A stretch of 64,000 nt of DNA from the NCBI RefSeq assembly GCF_037911585.1, contig NZ_JBAJNS010000001.1, positions 4,449,501-4,513,500 on the forward strand, given 5' to 3'. Positions 7,205-18,084 of the stretch are shown piece after piece; positions within the stretch are counted from its first letter, which is position 1, and each line of letters starts with the position of its first letter. The position numbers were made by a program, and so were the translations under genes. Origin of the DNA: Streptomyces sp. GSL17-111 (GTDB lineage: Bacteria; Actinomycetota; Actinomycetes; Streptomycetales; Streptomycetaceae). Under the pieces are notes generated by a model. The model was given only the letters and a program-made list of their open reading frames with translations, ran no database searches and was not told the DNA's origin.

Positions 7205-8274
7205 TGAACGCTCGACGCCGCCCTCTCATATCCGCCACCGCGGTCGCCGGGGCCTGCACTCTCGCCCTGTCCGCACTGACCGCCTGTGGATCGGGCGACT
7301 CGGGAACCACCGAGGACGGCAAGCTGGCCGTCGTCGCCTCCTTCTACCCGATGGAGTTCCTGGCCGAGGAGATCGGCGGGGAGCACGTCGCCGTCAGCAC
7401 CCTCACCGGTCCCGGCGTCGACCCGCACGATCTGGTCATCAGCCCGCGGCAGACGGCCGAGCTGACGGAGGCCGGGCTCGTCGTCTACGTCGAGGGGTTG
7501 CAGCCCGCCGTCGACGAGGCGGTGAAGCAGTCCGGCGTCGAGCACGTCGTTGAGGCGTCCGAGCTGGCCGAGCAGGCACCGCGCCCGGAGGGCGGCACCG
7601 AGACGCACGGCGCGCCCGCCGAGGAGGAGCACGGCCACGAGGGCGAGGACGACCACGGCCACGAGGGCGACCACGGCCACGAGGGCGACCACGGCCACGA
7701 GGGCGAGGACGAGGGCGACAGCCACGACGGGCACGACGGGCACGACCACGGTGGTCTCGACCCGCACGTGTGGCTCGACCCGGTGCAGTACGCCGCCGTC
7801 GCGGAGGGCGTCGGCGAGGCGCTGGCCGAGGCCGACCCCGACCACGCGGCCGACTACCGCAAGAACGCCGACGACCTCGTCGCCGAGCTGGGCGAGCTGG
7901 ACACCGCCTTCGAGGAGGGCCTGAGCAACCCGGAGACGAACACCTTCATCACCTCCCACGCCGCCTTCGGCCACCTCGCCGCCCGCTACGGGCTGGATCA
8001 GGAGGCCATCGCCGGGATCAGCCCGGACGAGGAGCCCAGCGGCGCCCGGATGAAGGACCTGCACGCCGTCGCCGAGCGCGAGAGCGTGACGACCGTCTTC
8101 TTCGAGACGAACGCGAGCGACGGCACCGTGCAGGCTCTGGCCACGGACCTCAACCTGGAGACGGACGTGCTGGACCCGCTGGAGGGCATCACCGACGCCT
8201 CCCGCGGGGACGACTACCTCGAGGTCATGCGCGCGAACCTGACCGCACTGCAGAAGGCGCTCGGCACCGCGTGA
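7204..8274 (+). CDS. znuA: zinc ABC transporter substrate-binding lipoprotein ZnuA
   Basis: 356 residues from ATG 7204. It has a lipoprotein signal with lipobox LTAC (MNARRRPLIS start), then the cluster A-I metal-binding fold. The typical zinc loop is expanded: about residues 140-184 are a run of GHEGD units rich in His, Asp and Glu, followed by DPHVWLDP with a conserved metal-ligand His. It captures extracellular Zn(II) for ZnuCB. First gene of znuA-znuC-znuB-zur; the Zur-like site overlaps the promoter and start. The two ATGs just upstream (7186, 7195) sit inside the promoter/Zur box and are unlikely starts. Confidence 0.94.
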   Translation: MNARRRPLISATAVAGACTLALSALTACGSGDSGTTEDGKLAVVASFYPMEFLAEEIGGEHVAVSTLTGPGVDPHDLVISPRQTAELTEAGLVVYVEGLQPAVDEAVKQSGVEHVVEASELAEQAPRPEGGTETHGAPAEEEHGHEGEDDHGHEGDHGHEGDHGHEGEDEGDSHDGHDGHDHGGLDPHVWLDPVQYAAVAEGVGEALAEADPDHAADYRKNADDLVAELGELDTAFEEGLSNPETNTFITSHAAFGHLAARYGLDQEAIAGISPDEEPSGARMKDLHAVAERESVTTVFFETNASDGTVQALATDLNLETDVLDPLEGITDASRGDDYLEVMRANLTALQKALGTA

Positions 8275-8310
8275 CGGAGCCGGCGACCGGAGCCACGTAA
8301 GGAGCACCAC

Positions 8311-9096
8311 ATGGACGTCCCGGCCCCCGACGACGGCACCCCCGTCATATCCCTGCGCGGAGCGCACGCCGTCCTCGGTGCGCGTCCGGTGCTGCGGGGC
8401 ATCGACCTGGCCGTCGGGCGCGGCGAGGTCGTCGCGCTGCTCGGCGCCAACGGCTCCGGGAAGTCGACGGCCGTGCGCGCGGTCCTCGGCCGGGTGCCGC
8501 TGACCTCCGGTGAGCTGGAGCTGTTCGGCACGCCGCTGCGGCGCTTCCGCGACTGGCGGCGCGTCGGGTACGTGCCGCAGCGGTCCACCGCGGCGGCGGG
8601 CGTGCCCGCCACCGTCCGTGAGGTCGCCTCCTCCGGTCGGCTGGCCCGGCACCGGTTGCGGCCGCTGGGCCGCGCGGACCGGGCGGCCGTCCAGCGCGCG
8701 CTGGAGCTGGTCGGCATGGCCGGGCGTGCGAAGGACTCGGTGAGCGCCCTCTCCGGCGGTCAGCACCAGCGGGTGCTCATCGCGCGCGCCCTGGCCGGTG
8801 AGCCGGAGCTGCTGATCATGGACGAGCCGCTGGCCGGTGTGGACCTGGCCAGCCAGCACGTCCTCGCCGACGCCCTCCGCGAGCAGGTGGCGTCGGGGGC
8901 GTCGGTGCTCCTCGTGCTGCACGAGCTGGGGCCGCTGGCGCCGCTCATCGACCGCTCCGTGGTGCTGCGCGACGGCCGGGTGGAGCGCGTCGCGCGTCCC
9001 GAGCAGCTGCACGACCCGGCCTGCCACCCGCACGACAGCGAGGTCGCCCACCCGGCGTCCGCCGTCCCCAGGATCGAAACGGGGCAGCTCTCATGA
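8311..9096 (+). CDS. znuC: zinc ABC transporter ATP-binding protein ZnuC
   Basis: 261 residues, cytoplasmic ATPase of the zinc importer. Walker A is GANGSGKST, the ABC signature ALSGGQHQRVLIARAL, and Walker B LLIMDEPLAGVD, followed by a switch His in VLHELGP. A good AAGGAG site precedes ATG 8311. It overlaps znuB by 4 bp (ATGA), indicating coupled translation. Confidence 0.96.
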   Translation: MDVPAPDDGTPVISLRGAHAVLGARPVLRGIDLAVGRGEVVALLGANGSGKSTAVRAVLGRVPLTSGELELFGTPLRRFRDWRRVGYVPQRSTAAAGVPATVREVASSGRLARHRLRPLGRADRAAVQRALELVGMAGRAKDSVSALSGGQHQRVLIARALAGEPELLIMDEPLAGVDLASQHVLADALREQVASGASVLLVLHELGPLAPLIDRSVVLRDGRVERVARPEQLHDPACHPHDSEVAHPASAVPRIETGQLS

Positions 9097-9971
9097 TCGA
9101 GATTCTCGACTACGCGTTCATGCAGCGCGCGCTGCTCGCCGCGCTGCTGGTCGGCGTCGCCGCGCCCGCCGTCGGCATCTACCTCGTCCAGCGCCACCAG
9201 GCGATCATGGGCGACGGCATCGGCCACATCGCCCTGACCGGTGTGGCGCTCGGCTTCCTGCTCAGCACCAACGCCGTCTGGACGGCGGTCCTCGTCTCGG
9301 CGGCCGGCGCGGTGGCCATCGAGCTGGTGCGCTGGTACGGCAAGGCCCGGGGCGACATCGCCCTCGCCCTGCTGTTCTACGGCGGCATGGCGGGTGGCGT
9401 CATGATCATCAACCTGGCCCCCGGCGGTTCGACCGCCGACCTGCTCACCGCCATGTTCGGCTCGGTCACCACCGTGGCGGCCGAGGACGTGACGGCCGTC
9501 GTGCTGCTGTCCTGCGCGGTGCTCGCGGTGTGCCTCGGGCTGCGCCGCCAGCTGTTCGCCGTCTGCCAGGACGAGGAGTTCGCCCGGGTGACGGGGCTGC
9601 CGGTGCGGCTGCTCAACCTGCTGCTCGCGGTGACGGCGGCCGTGACGGTCACCGTGGCGATGCGGGTCGTGGGGCTGCTGCTGGTGAGCGCCCTCATGGT
9701 CATCCCGGTCGCGGCGGCCCAGCAGGTCACCCGGGGCTTCGCGGTGACGCTGGGCCTGTCCGTCACCCTCGGGACGCTGGTGGCCGTCTCCGGCACGGTG
9801 GTGTCGTTCTACGCGGACGTACCGCCGGGGGCGACGATCGTCCTGCTGGCCATCGCGGTCTTCGCCGCCCTGGCCGCGCTGACGCCGCTCGTCACCCGTC
9901 GGCGGGCGGTGCGGGCGGCCGGGGACGAGGTGCCGTCGGGCATGCTGAGCAGGGAGCCGGCCGGGGGCTGA
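9093..9971 (+). CDS. znuB: zinc ABC transporter permease ZnuB
   Basis: 292 residues of the ABC-3 family permease. Several hydrophobic helices are visible, with the family features MGDGIGHIALTGVALGF near the N-terminus and MRVVGLLLVSALMVIPVAAA in the second half. It forms the membrane channel for ZnuA-delivered zinc. Start overlaps the znuC stop (ATGA). Followed after 94 bp by zur. Confidence 0.95.
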   Translation: MIEILDYAFMQRALLAALLVGVAAPAVGIYLVQRHQAIMGDGIGHIALTGVALGFLLSTNAVWTAVLVSAAGAVAIELVRWYGKARGDIALALLFYGGMAGGVMIINLAPGGSTADLLTAMFGSVTTVAAEDVTAVVLLSCAVLAVCLGLRRQLFAVCQDEEFARVTGLPVRLLNLLLAVTAAVTVTVAMRVVGLLLVSALMVIPVAAAQQVTRGFAVTLGLSVTLGTLVAVSGTVVSFYADVPPGATIVLLAIAVFAALAALTPLVTRRRAVRAAGDEVPSGMLSREPAGG

Positions 9972-10065
9972 CGGGCACGCCCGGTCGCTGCTGCCACACC
10001 TGGCACAATTGAGCGCGACCAGGGCGAGCCGATTCACCCGAAGGGGTGCCCTTAAGGAGGCAACG

Positions 10066-10494
10066 GTGGCGACCGCAGGTCCCCCAGTCCGTGGCCGTTC
10101 GACCCGGCAGCGCGCCGCGGTGTCGGCGGCACTGAGCGAGGTCGACGAGTTCCGCAGTGCGCAGGAGCTGCACGACATGCTCAAGCACCGAGGCGACTCG
10201 GTCGGGCTGACGACCGTCTACCGCACGCTCCAGTCCCTCGCCGACGCCGGCGAGGTGGACGTGCTGCGCACCGACGAGGGCGAGGCCGTCTACCGCCGGT
10301 GCAGCACGGACGACCACCACCACCACCTGGTGTGCCGCTCCTGCGGCAAGGCCGTCGAGGTGGAGGGGCCGCAGGTGGAGAAGTGGGCCGACGCCATCGC
10401 CGACGAGCACGGCTTCGTCGACGTCGCGCACACCGTCGAGATCTTCGGCACCTGCGGGGAGTGCGCGGCGCGCCCGGACCGGAAGAAGAAGTAG
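10066..10494 (+). CDS. zur: zinc uptake regulator Zur (Fur family)
   Basis: 142 residues from GTG 10066, preceded by AAGGAGG at the right distance; the longer frame from 10009 lacks such a site. The winged-helix domain reads TRQRAAVSAALSEVDEFRSA and SVGLTTVYRTLQSLADAGEV. The metal-binding half has DHHHHLVCRSCGKAVEV and a terminal CGEC pair, matching Zur rather than FurA/Nur. Zinc-loaded Zur represses uptake genes; the znuA promoter box at 7190 is the obvious target, giving feedback on its own operon. Confidence 0.95.
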   Translation: MATAGPPVRGRSTRQRAAVSAALSEVDEFRSAQELHDMLKHRGDSVGLTTVYRTLQSLADAGEVDVLRTDEGEAVYRRCSTDDHHHHLVCRSCGKAVEVEGPQVEKWADAIADEHGFVDVAHTVEIFGTCGECAARPDRKKK

Positions 10495-10513
10495 CGGAAA
10501 GAAGCGTCAGGCC

Positions 10514-11647
10514 ATGTCCCAGCAGCTCGCGATCGGCCCGCACGCCGTGACGCCCCCCGTCGTGCTCGCGCCCATGGCGGGGATCACCAACGCCCCGTTC
10601 CGGACGCTGTGCCGGGAGTTCAGCGGCGGCAAGGGGCTCTTCGTCAGCGAGATGATCACCACCCGGGCGCTCGTCGAACGCAACGAGAAGACGATGCAGC
10701 TCGTCCGCTTCGACGCCTCCGAGCGTCCCCGGTCCATCCAGCTCTACGGCGTGGACCCGGTGACGGTCGGCAAGGCCGTCCGCATGATCGCCGACGAGGA
10801 CCTGGCCGACCACATCGACCTGAACTTCGGCTGCCCCGTTCCGAAGGTCACCCGCAAGGGCGGCGGCTCCGCCCTGCCCTACAAGCGCAACCTGCTGCGC
10901 GACATCCTGCGCGAGGCCGTCACCGGCGCGAACGGTCTGCCGGTGACGATGAAGATGCGCAAGGGCATCGACGACGACCACCTCACCTACCTGGACGCGG
11001 GGCGCATCGCCGTGGCGGAGGGCGTCACCGCGATCGCCCTGCACGGCCGCACCGCCGCCCAGCACTACTCCGGCACGGCGGACTGGACGGCCATCGCCCG
11101 CCTCAAGGAGGCCGTCACGGAGATCCCGGTGCTCGGCAACGGGGACATCTGGTCGGCGCGGGACGCCGTGCGGATGATGCGGGAGACGGGTTGCGACGGC
11201 GTCGTCGTCGGCCGGGGCTGCCTCGGCCGGCCGTGGCTGTTCGGCGACCTCGTCGCCGTCTTCGAGGGCCGGGCGCAGGAGACGGCCGCGCCCACCCTGC
11301 GCGAGGTCGCCGACGTCATGGTGCGGCACGCGCGGCTGCTGGGGGAGTGGCTGGGGGACGAGGCCCGGGGCGTCATCGACTTCCGCAAGCACGTCGCCTG
11401 GTACACCAAGGGCTTCTCGGTCGGCTCGCAGGCGCGCAGCAGCCTCGCGACGGCGGCGTCCCTGGCGGAGCTGCGCTCCCTGCTGGACGGCCTGGACCTG
11501 GACCAGCCCTGGCCGCCGGGGGCCGAGGGGCCGCGCGGGCGGACGCACGGGCGCAACCGCGTCGTCCTGCCCGACGGCTGGCTGGACGACCCCTACGCCT
11601 GTGCGGCGGTCGGCTCGGACGCCGAGCTGGACACCTCGGGCGGCTGA
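10514..11647 (+). CDS. dusB: tRNA-dihydrouridine synthase
   Basis: 377 residues. FMN-dependent reduction of uridine to dihydrouridine in tRNA D-loops. The N-terminal TIM barrel has LAPMAGITNAPFRTLCREFS, IDLNFGCPVPKVTRKGGGSALP with the catalytic Cys in the GCP motif, LHGRTAAQHYSG and VLGNGDIWSARDA; the C-terminal part is the helical tRNA-recognition domain. It follows zur by 19 bp and may be co-transcribed. Its last 55 nt overlap the 3' end of the convergent hydrolase gene. Confidence 0.95.
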   Translation: MSQQLAIGPHAVTPPVVLAPMAGITNAPFRTLCREFSGGKGLFVSEMITTRALVERNEKTMQLVRFDASERPRSIQLYGVDPVTVGKAVRMIADEDLADHIDLNFGCPVPKVTRKGGGSALPYKRNLLRDILREAVTGANGLPVTMKMRKGIDDDHLTYLDAGRIAVAEGVTAIALHGRTAAQHYSGTADWTAIARLKEAVTEIPVLGNGDIWSARDAVRMMRETGCDGVVVGRGCLGRPWLFGDLVAVFEGRAQETAAPTLREVADVMVRHARLLGEWLGDEARGVIDFRKHVAWYTKGFSVGSQARSSLATAASLAELRSLLDGLDLDQPWPPGAEGPRGRTHGRNRVVLPDGWLDDPYACAAVGSDAELDTSGG

Positions 11648-13047
11648 CCGCCGGTCCAGGGTTCGCCCCGGGTGGCGAGCAGGTCGAGGGTGAGCGCCGC
11701 CGTCCATCCGAAGTCGATCGCTCCGCGCGCCTCCCCGGTGACCGGGTCGAGGTACTCGGCGAACCCGGTGGCGTCCGCGTGCGTCAGCATCGCGGCCCGC
11801 AGCGCGTCCGCCCGTCCGGCGTACCCGTGGCGGCGCAGCCCGTGCTCCAGCACCCAGTTCACGTTGAACCAGGCGGGGCCGCGCCAGTAGCGGTGCCGGT
11901 CGAACGCCCCTCCGCGCAGGTCGTAGCTGGGCACCATGCCGATGCCCCCGTCCAGCGCGAAGTGCGGCCCGGCGGCCGTGCGGACCAGCGCCGCGGCGAC
12001 GCCGCCGGGCAGGCCCGGGACGGCCAGCGGCAGCAGGCCGGCCGCGCTGCGCTCGGCGACGAGCCCACCGGCGACCAGGTCGCGGGAGAGGAACTGTCCG
12101 CTCCCCGGCGACCACAGGCGCCGCACCATGGCCTCGGTCAGTCGCCGTGCCCGCTCCTCGTGCGCGGTGCACCGGTGGCCGAGGCCCAGCTCGCGCGCGA
12201 TGTCGGCGAGTGCGTGCTCGGAGGCGGTCAGGAGCGCGTTGAAGCCCGGGTCCTCCACGGCGAAGGCGAAGGCGGAGCCGTCGTGGTAGCCGGAGTCCCG
12301 GTAGTCGGCGGCCAGCCGCACGTAGCGACCGTAGTCCAGGTCCGTCGGACGGTCGGCGGGAGCGCCGTGGTCGAGGTCGGCGCGCCGGAAGGAACCGCGC
12401 GGGGCCGGCGGGACGCGGGTCAGCGGGGCGTCCCAGCAGGGGCTGTTGTCCATCCCCGGCTCCCACGGGTGGACGCAGGCCGCGAGCCCGTGTCCGCCGA
12501 GGTCGCGGCGGGTGGCCAGGTAGGCGTGCCAGGCCGCCAGCTTCGGGTACGCCCGCGCCAGGAACGCACGCCGCCGGGACAGCTCGGGGTCGGCCCGGTG
12601 CACCAGCCACGCGGCCAGCGCGTGGACGGGCGGCTGGACGATGCCGGAGGTCTCGCGTTCGCGGGGGGCGCCCGCGGGTCGGCCCGCGTCGGAGGACCGC
12701 CAGAAGTCGGGGCTGGGGAAGTAGGCACCGCGCGGCACGACGGGGTTGAAGACGATGTGCGGGACGCGGCCGTCCTCCCACTGGGCGGCCAGCAGCGTCT
12801 CCAGCTCCTGCTGGGCGCGGAGGGGGAAGCGGTGGCGCAGGCCGATCGCGATGAACCCGGAGTCCCAGCTCCACTGGTGGGGGTAGAGGCTGCGGGCCGG
12901 GACGGTCGCGCCACCGGTCCGGTTGACGGCCAGGACGCGTGCGGCGCGGCGGGCGAGCACCGTCGGGCGGACCGCCGGGCGCTCGGGCGCGGGGGCGGTC
13001 TGGTGCGGGACGGTGGTCAGCAGCGCGGTCTCGGTCACGCGGTCCAC
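11593..13047 (-). CDS. GH63/MGH1-like glycoside hydrolase (alpha,alpha-toroid)
   Basis: About 484 residues. Motifs of the MGH1-like (mannosylglycerate hydrolase/glucosidase) six-hairpin toroid family are clear: YPHQWSWDSGFIAIGLRHRF, HPWEPGMDNSPCWD with the acidic catalytic region, and YWRGPAWFNVNWVLEHGL. The enzyme probably cleaves a glucosyl or mannosyl compatible-solute or oligosaccharide, but the substrate cannot be told. No signal peptide, so it is cytoplasmic. Start is uncertain: GTG 13047 (VDRVTETALL) with a GGAGA-like site is preferred; the frame is open to 13179. The 3' end overlaps dusB tail to tail by 55 nt. Confidence 0.78.
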   Translation of the reverse strand: MDRVTETALLTTVPHQTAPAPERPAVRPTVLARRAARVLAVNRTGGATVPARSLYPHQWSWDSGFIAIGLRHRFPLRAQQELETLLAAQWEDGRVPHIVFNPVVPRGAYFPSPDFWRSSDAGRPAGAPRERETSGIVQPPVHALAAWLVHRADPELSRRRAFLARAYPKLAAWHAYLATRRDLGGHGLAACVHPWEPGMDNSPCWDAPLTRVPPAPRGSFRRADLDHGAPADRPTDLDYGRYVRLAADYRDSGYHDGSAFAFAVEDPGFNALLTASEHALADIARELGLGHRCTAHEERARRLTEAMVRRLWSPGSGQFLSRDLVAGGLVAERSAAGLLPLAVPGLPGGVAAALVRTAAGPHFALDGGIGMVPSYDLRGGAFDRHRYWRGPAWFNVNWVLEHGLRRHGYAGRADALRAAMLTHADATGFAEYLDPVTGEARGAIDFGWTAALTLDLLATRGEPWTGGQPPEVSSSASEPTAAQA

Positions 13048-13811
13048 GAGGGGCTCCGGTGTCGGATGTCTCCCGGCGGCGCGGTCGTCGCCGGTGTCGG
13101 GTGAACGAACTCGCAGCAGTATGCGTCTCCGGGCCGGGCCGGGAACAGTAGGTAGGTCACACCGGTGAAATCTTGACACACCGGACGGACGGAACCGTGA
13201 CAGGGCCGGTGAATCGGACGCCTCCGGTCAACTCCCGCCCGCGGCGTGGGGGGACGCGTGGCGCCCGCGCACGTCCTCGACCGCCCGCCCGGCGCGGAGC
13301 TCTCCGACGAGTGCGGGGAGTGACGCCGCCGTGGTGCACATCACATCGATCGACGGCGGTGCGGTCGGGGCGCTCGGTGCGGGTGCCGTCCGGGGCCGGC
13401 GACGGTGTCGGTGACGGAAGGGTGACGTCCGTCCGAATCCTGGGACGCAGCGGGGGTGACTCCGTGATCCTCGCCACGAGTGATACGAAACCTGCTCACA
13501 TGAGCGCTCCCTTGGTGTGTCCAGTTCTCCAATGAGCGGCACTCAGTGCCACCTCCGCCGGAGTGCCGGGAGGCGGTCATCGTCGCTCACGGTGATCGGG
13601 TGGCGGTCGGGGGGCCGCGCTGCGTCATGATGCGTTCATCTCTCGAACGCGGTGCGGTCGGCTCCTTGGGGGAGCCTTTACTTTCGATCCGCTGGCGGAT
13701 GGGTGGTTGTGGCCCTGCGACGTGCCGCTGCCCCTGCTCATCGGCCTTGGATCTGGGTACGCTCCCCGCCGTCAGGGCAGCTAGGCAGGCCGTACACGAG
13801 GAGCGAGTCCC
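13048..13811. other. long intergenic region upstream of ppdK
   Basis: About 760 bp with several overlapping short open frames, none with a convincing ribosome site, codon bias or recognisable protein. It should hold the promoters for the hydrolase (minus) and ppdK (plus). A perfect 13-bp palindrome, GGCACTCAGTGCC, lies at 13538-13550. Nothing else stands out. Confidence 0.5.
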
Positions 13812-16556
<2,745 letters not shown>

Positions 16557-16621
16557 CCGGGGCCGGACCACCGGGGCCGCCGCGCCGCGCACCCTCACCG
16601 CGCGGCGGCCCCGGCACCACG

Positions 16622-16667
16622 GAGGGGGCGGTGCGGCACCTGTGCGGAGGTGCCGCACCGCCCCCTC
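16622..16667 (+). terminator. strong hairpin terminator after ppdK
   Basis: A perfect 19-bp stem (arms 16622-16640 and 16649-16667) with an 8-nt loop, 65 bp after the ppdK stop, lies between two convergent genes. It can serve both strands. No U-run. Confidence 0.85.
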
Positions 16668-16731
16668 TCTCCGCCGGGCCCGTCGATCGGCGGGGTCTGC
16701 CGCGTCGGCCGGGTCTGCTGCGTCAGCTGCG

Positions 16732-17886
16732 TCAGCTGCGGAAGGGGCCGGTCACCTCGTAGGTGATGCCACCGGACGAGCTGCCGCTCGCCCCGCGCTG
16801 GCTGGAGAAGTACAGCCGGGTGCCGTCGGGGGAGAAGGCCGGTCCGCAGATCTCGGAGCCGGACTGCCCGTCGATCCGCAGGAACGGCGCCACGACCTCG
16901 TCCGGCGTGATCACGCAGATCTCCATGTTGCCGCCGTCCTCGGCGACGAACAGGTCACCGGAGGACGCGCCGGTGATGTTGTCGACCCCGGTCAGCGGAG
17001 CGCTCCCGCCGACGAGTGAGTCGTCGTAGGCCAGCTCGTACGTGCTCGCCGCCAGGTTCAGCCGCCACACCCGGCCGTCGCCCTTGGTCGTGAACCAGAC
17101 GACGCCGTCCGCGTAGTGGCAGCCCTCGCCGCCGTTGAAGTGCTTGGCGGCCGAGACCTGGTGGCGCGTGGCGGTGGAGCCGCTCGGGTCGGGCACGTCC
17201 GCCCAGCCGAAGGACCCGGCGGTGCCGGAACCCGCCGTCAGCACCTGGAGCCGGCCGGAGGACAGGTCGCCCCACGTGTCGGGTACGAAACGGTAGAAGC
17301 AGCCGTTGCTGACGTCCTCGGTGAGGTAGACCACCTCGCGCTGCGGGTCGGCCGCCGCGGCCTCGTGCTTGAACCGTCCCATCGCGGCGCGCCGCACCGC
17401 GCCGTGCGTGCCGTAGGGGTCGGTCTCGTAGACGTACCCGCGGTCGACCTCCTCGCAGGACAGCCACGTGCCCCACGGCATGGCCCCGCCCGCGCAGTTC
17501 TGCCGGGTGCCGGAGAGGATGCGGTAGGCCCCCGTGATCGACCCGGAGGAGTTGAACCGGAGGGCGCTCGCTCCGCCGCCCGGGTTGATCTCCGAGTTGG
17601 AGACATAGATCCAGCCGCTGCCGGAGGGGAAGCACGCCCCGCCGTCGGGTGCCCTGTGCCAGACGTAGGAGGTGCCGCTCACGGTCTGGCCGGAGCGGGC
17701 GACGACGCGGCTGCCGAACCCGTCGGGAAGCCGGATGCCGTTCGCGTCGGGGGAGTTGAGCGGACCGTAGGGGCTCGGTCCCGGCTGGGCCGGGTCCGCG
17801 TAGGCGGCGCCGCGCATGAGGGTGAAACCGAAGGCGACGGCCGAACCGCTCACCACGGTGCCGCGCAGGAAGGAGCGACGTTCCAC
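16732..17886 (-). CDS. small PhoX-like (DUF839) exported protein
   Basis: 384 residues with a twin-arginine signal (MERRSFLRGTVVSGSAVAFG, cleavage near AYADPA). The mature part is a beta-propeller-like PhoX/DUF839 domain: VVARSGQTVSGTSYVW, NCAGGAMPWGTWLSCEE, GRFKHEAAAADP, YLTEDVSNGCFYRFVP, FVAEDGGNMEICVI and GPAFSPDGTRLYFSSQRG. PhoX alkaline phosphatases bind Ca/Fe and export folded through Tat. This member is much shorter than typical PhoX, so phosphatase activity is plausible but not assured. It is flanked by two strong terminators and is a single-gene unit. Confidence 0.85.
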   Translation of the reverse strand: MERRSFLRGTVVSGSAVAFGFTLMRGAAYADPAQPGPSPYGPLNSPDANGIRLPDGFGSRVVARSGQTVSGTSYVWHRAPDGGACFPSGSGWIYVSNSEINPGGGASALRFNSSGSITGAYRILSGTRQNCAGGAMPWGTWLSCEEVDRGYVYETDPYGTHGAVRRAAMGRFKHEAAAADPQREVVYLTEDVSNGCFYRFVPDTWGDLSSGRLQVLTAGSGTAGSFGWADVPDPSGSTATRHQVSAAKHFNGGEGCHYADGVVWFTTKGDGRVWRLNLAASTYELAYDDSLVGGSAPLTGVDNITGASSGDLFVAEDGGNMEICVITPDEVVAPFLRIDGQSGSEICGPAFSPDGTRLYFSSQRGASGSSSGGITYEVTGPFRS

Positions 17887-18015
17887 GGATACCTCACCGG
17901 AGTCGTCTCGGCCCCGTCGCCCAGGCGGCGCCGGGGTCCAGCCCGCAGGACCCTAGGAGCGCCGCATGGCGCCTTCGCGACGGTCGCCGCAACGGCTCGC
18001 CACCGCCGCGTGAAC

Positions 18016-18060
18016 GACCCGAACCGGTCGCGCCGGTGATGGGCGCGACCGGTTCGGGTC
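18016..18060 (-). terminator. strong hairpin terminator after the rpf gene
   Basis: A perfect 19-bp stem (18016-18034 with 18042-18060, 7-nt loop), 25 bp after the stop of the Rpf/M23 gene. Confidence 0.82.
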
Positions 18061-18084
18061 AGGGGAGAACCGTGGGGCTGGGAA

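Noticed and set aside
13173..13580. Small ORFs between the hydrolase and ppdK
   Set aside because: No ribosome sites, no codon bias and no recognisable sequence; treated as intergenic.
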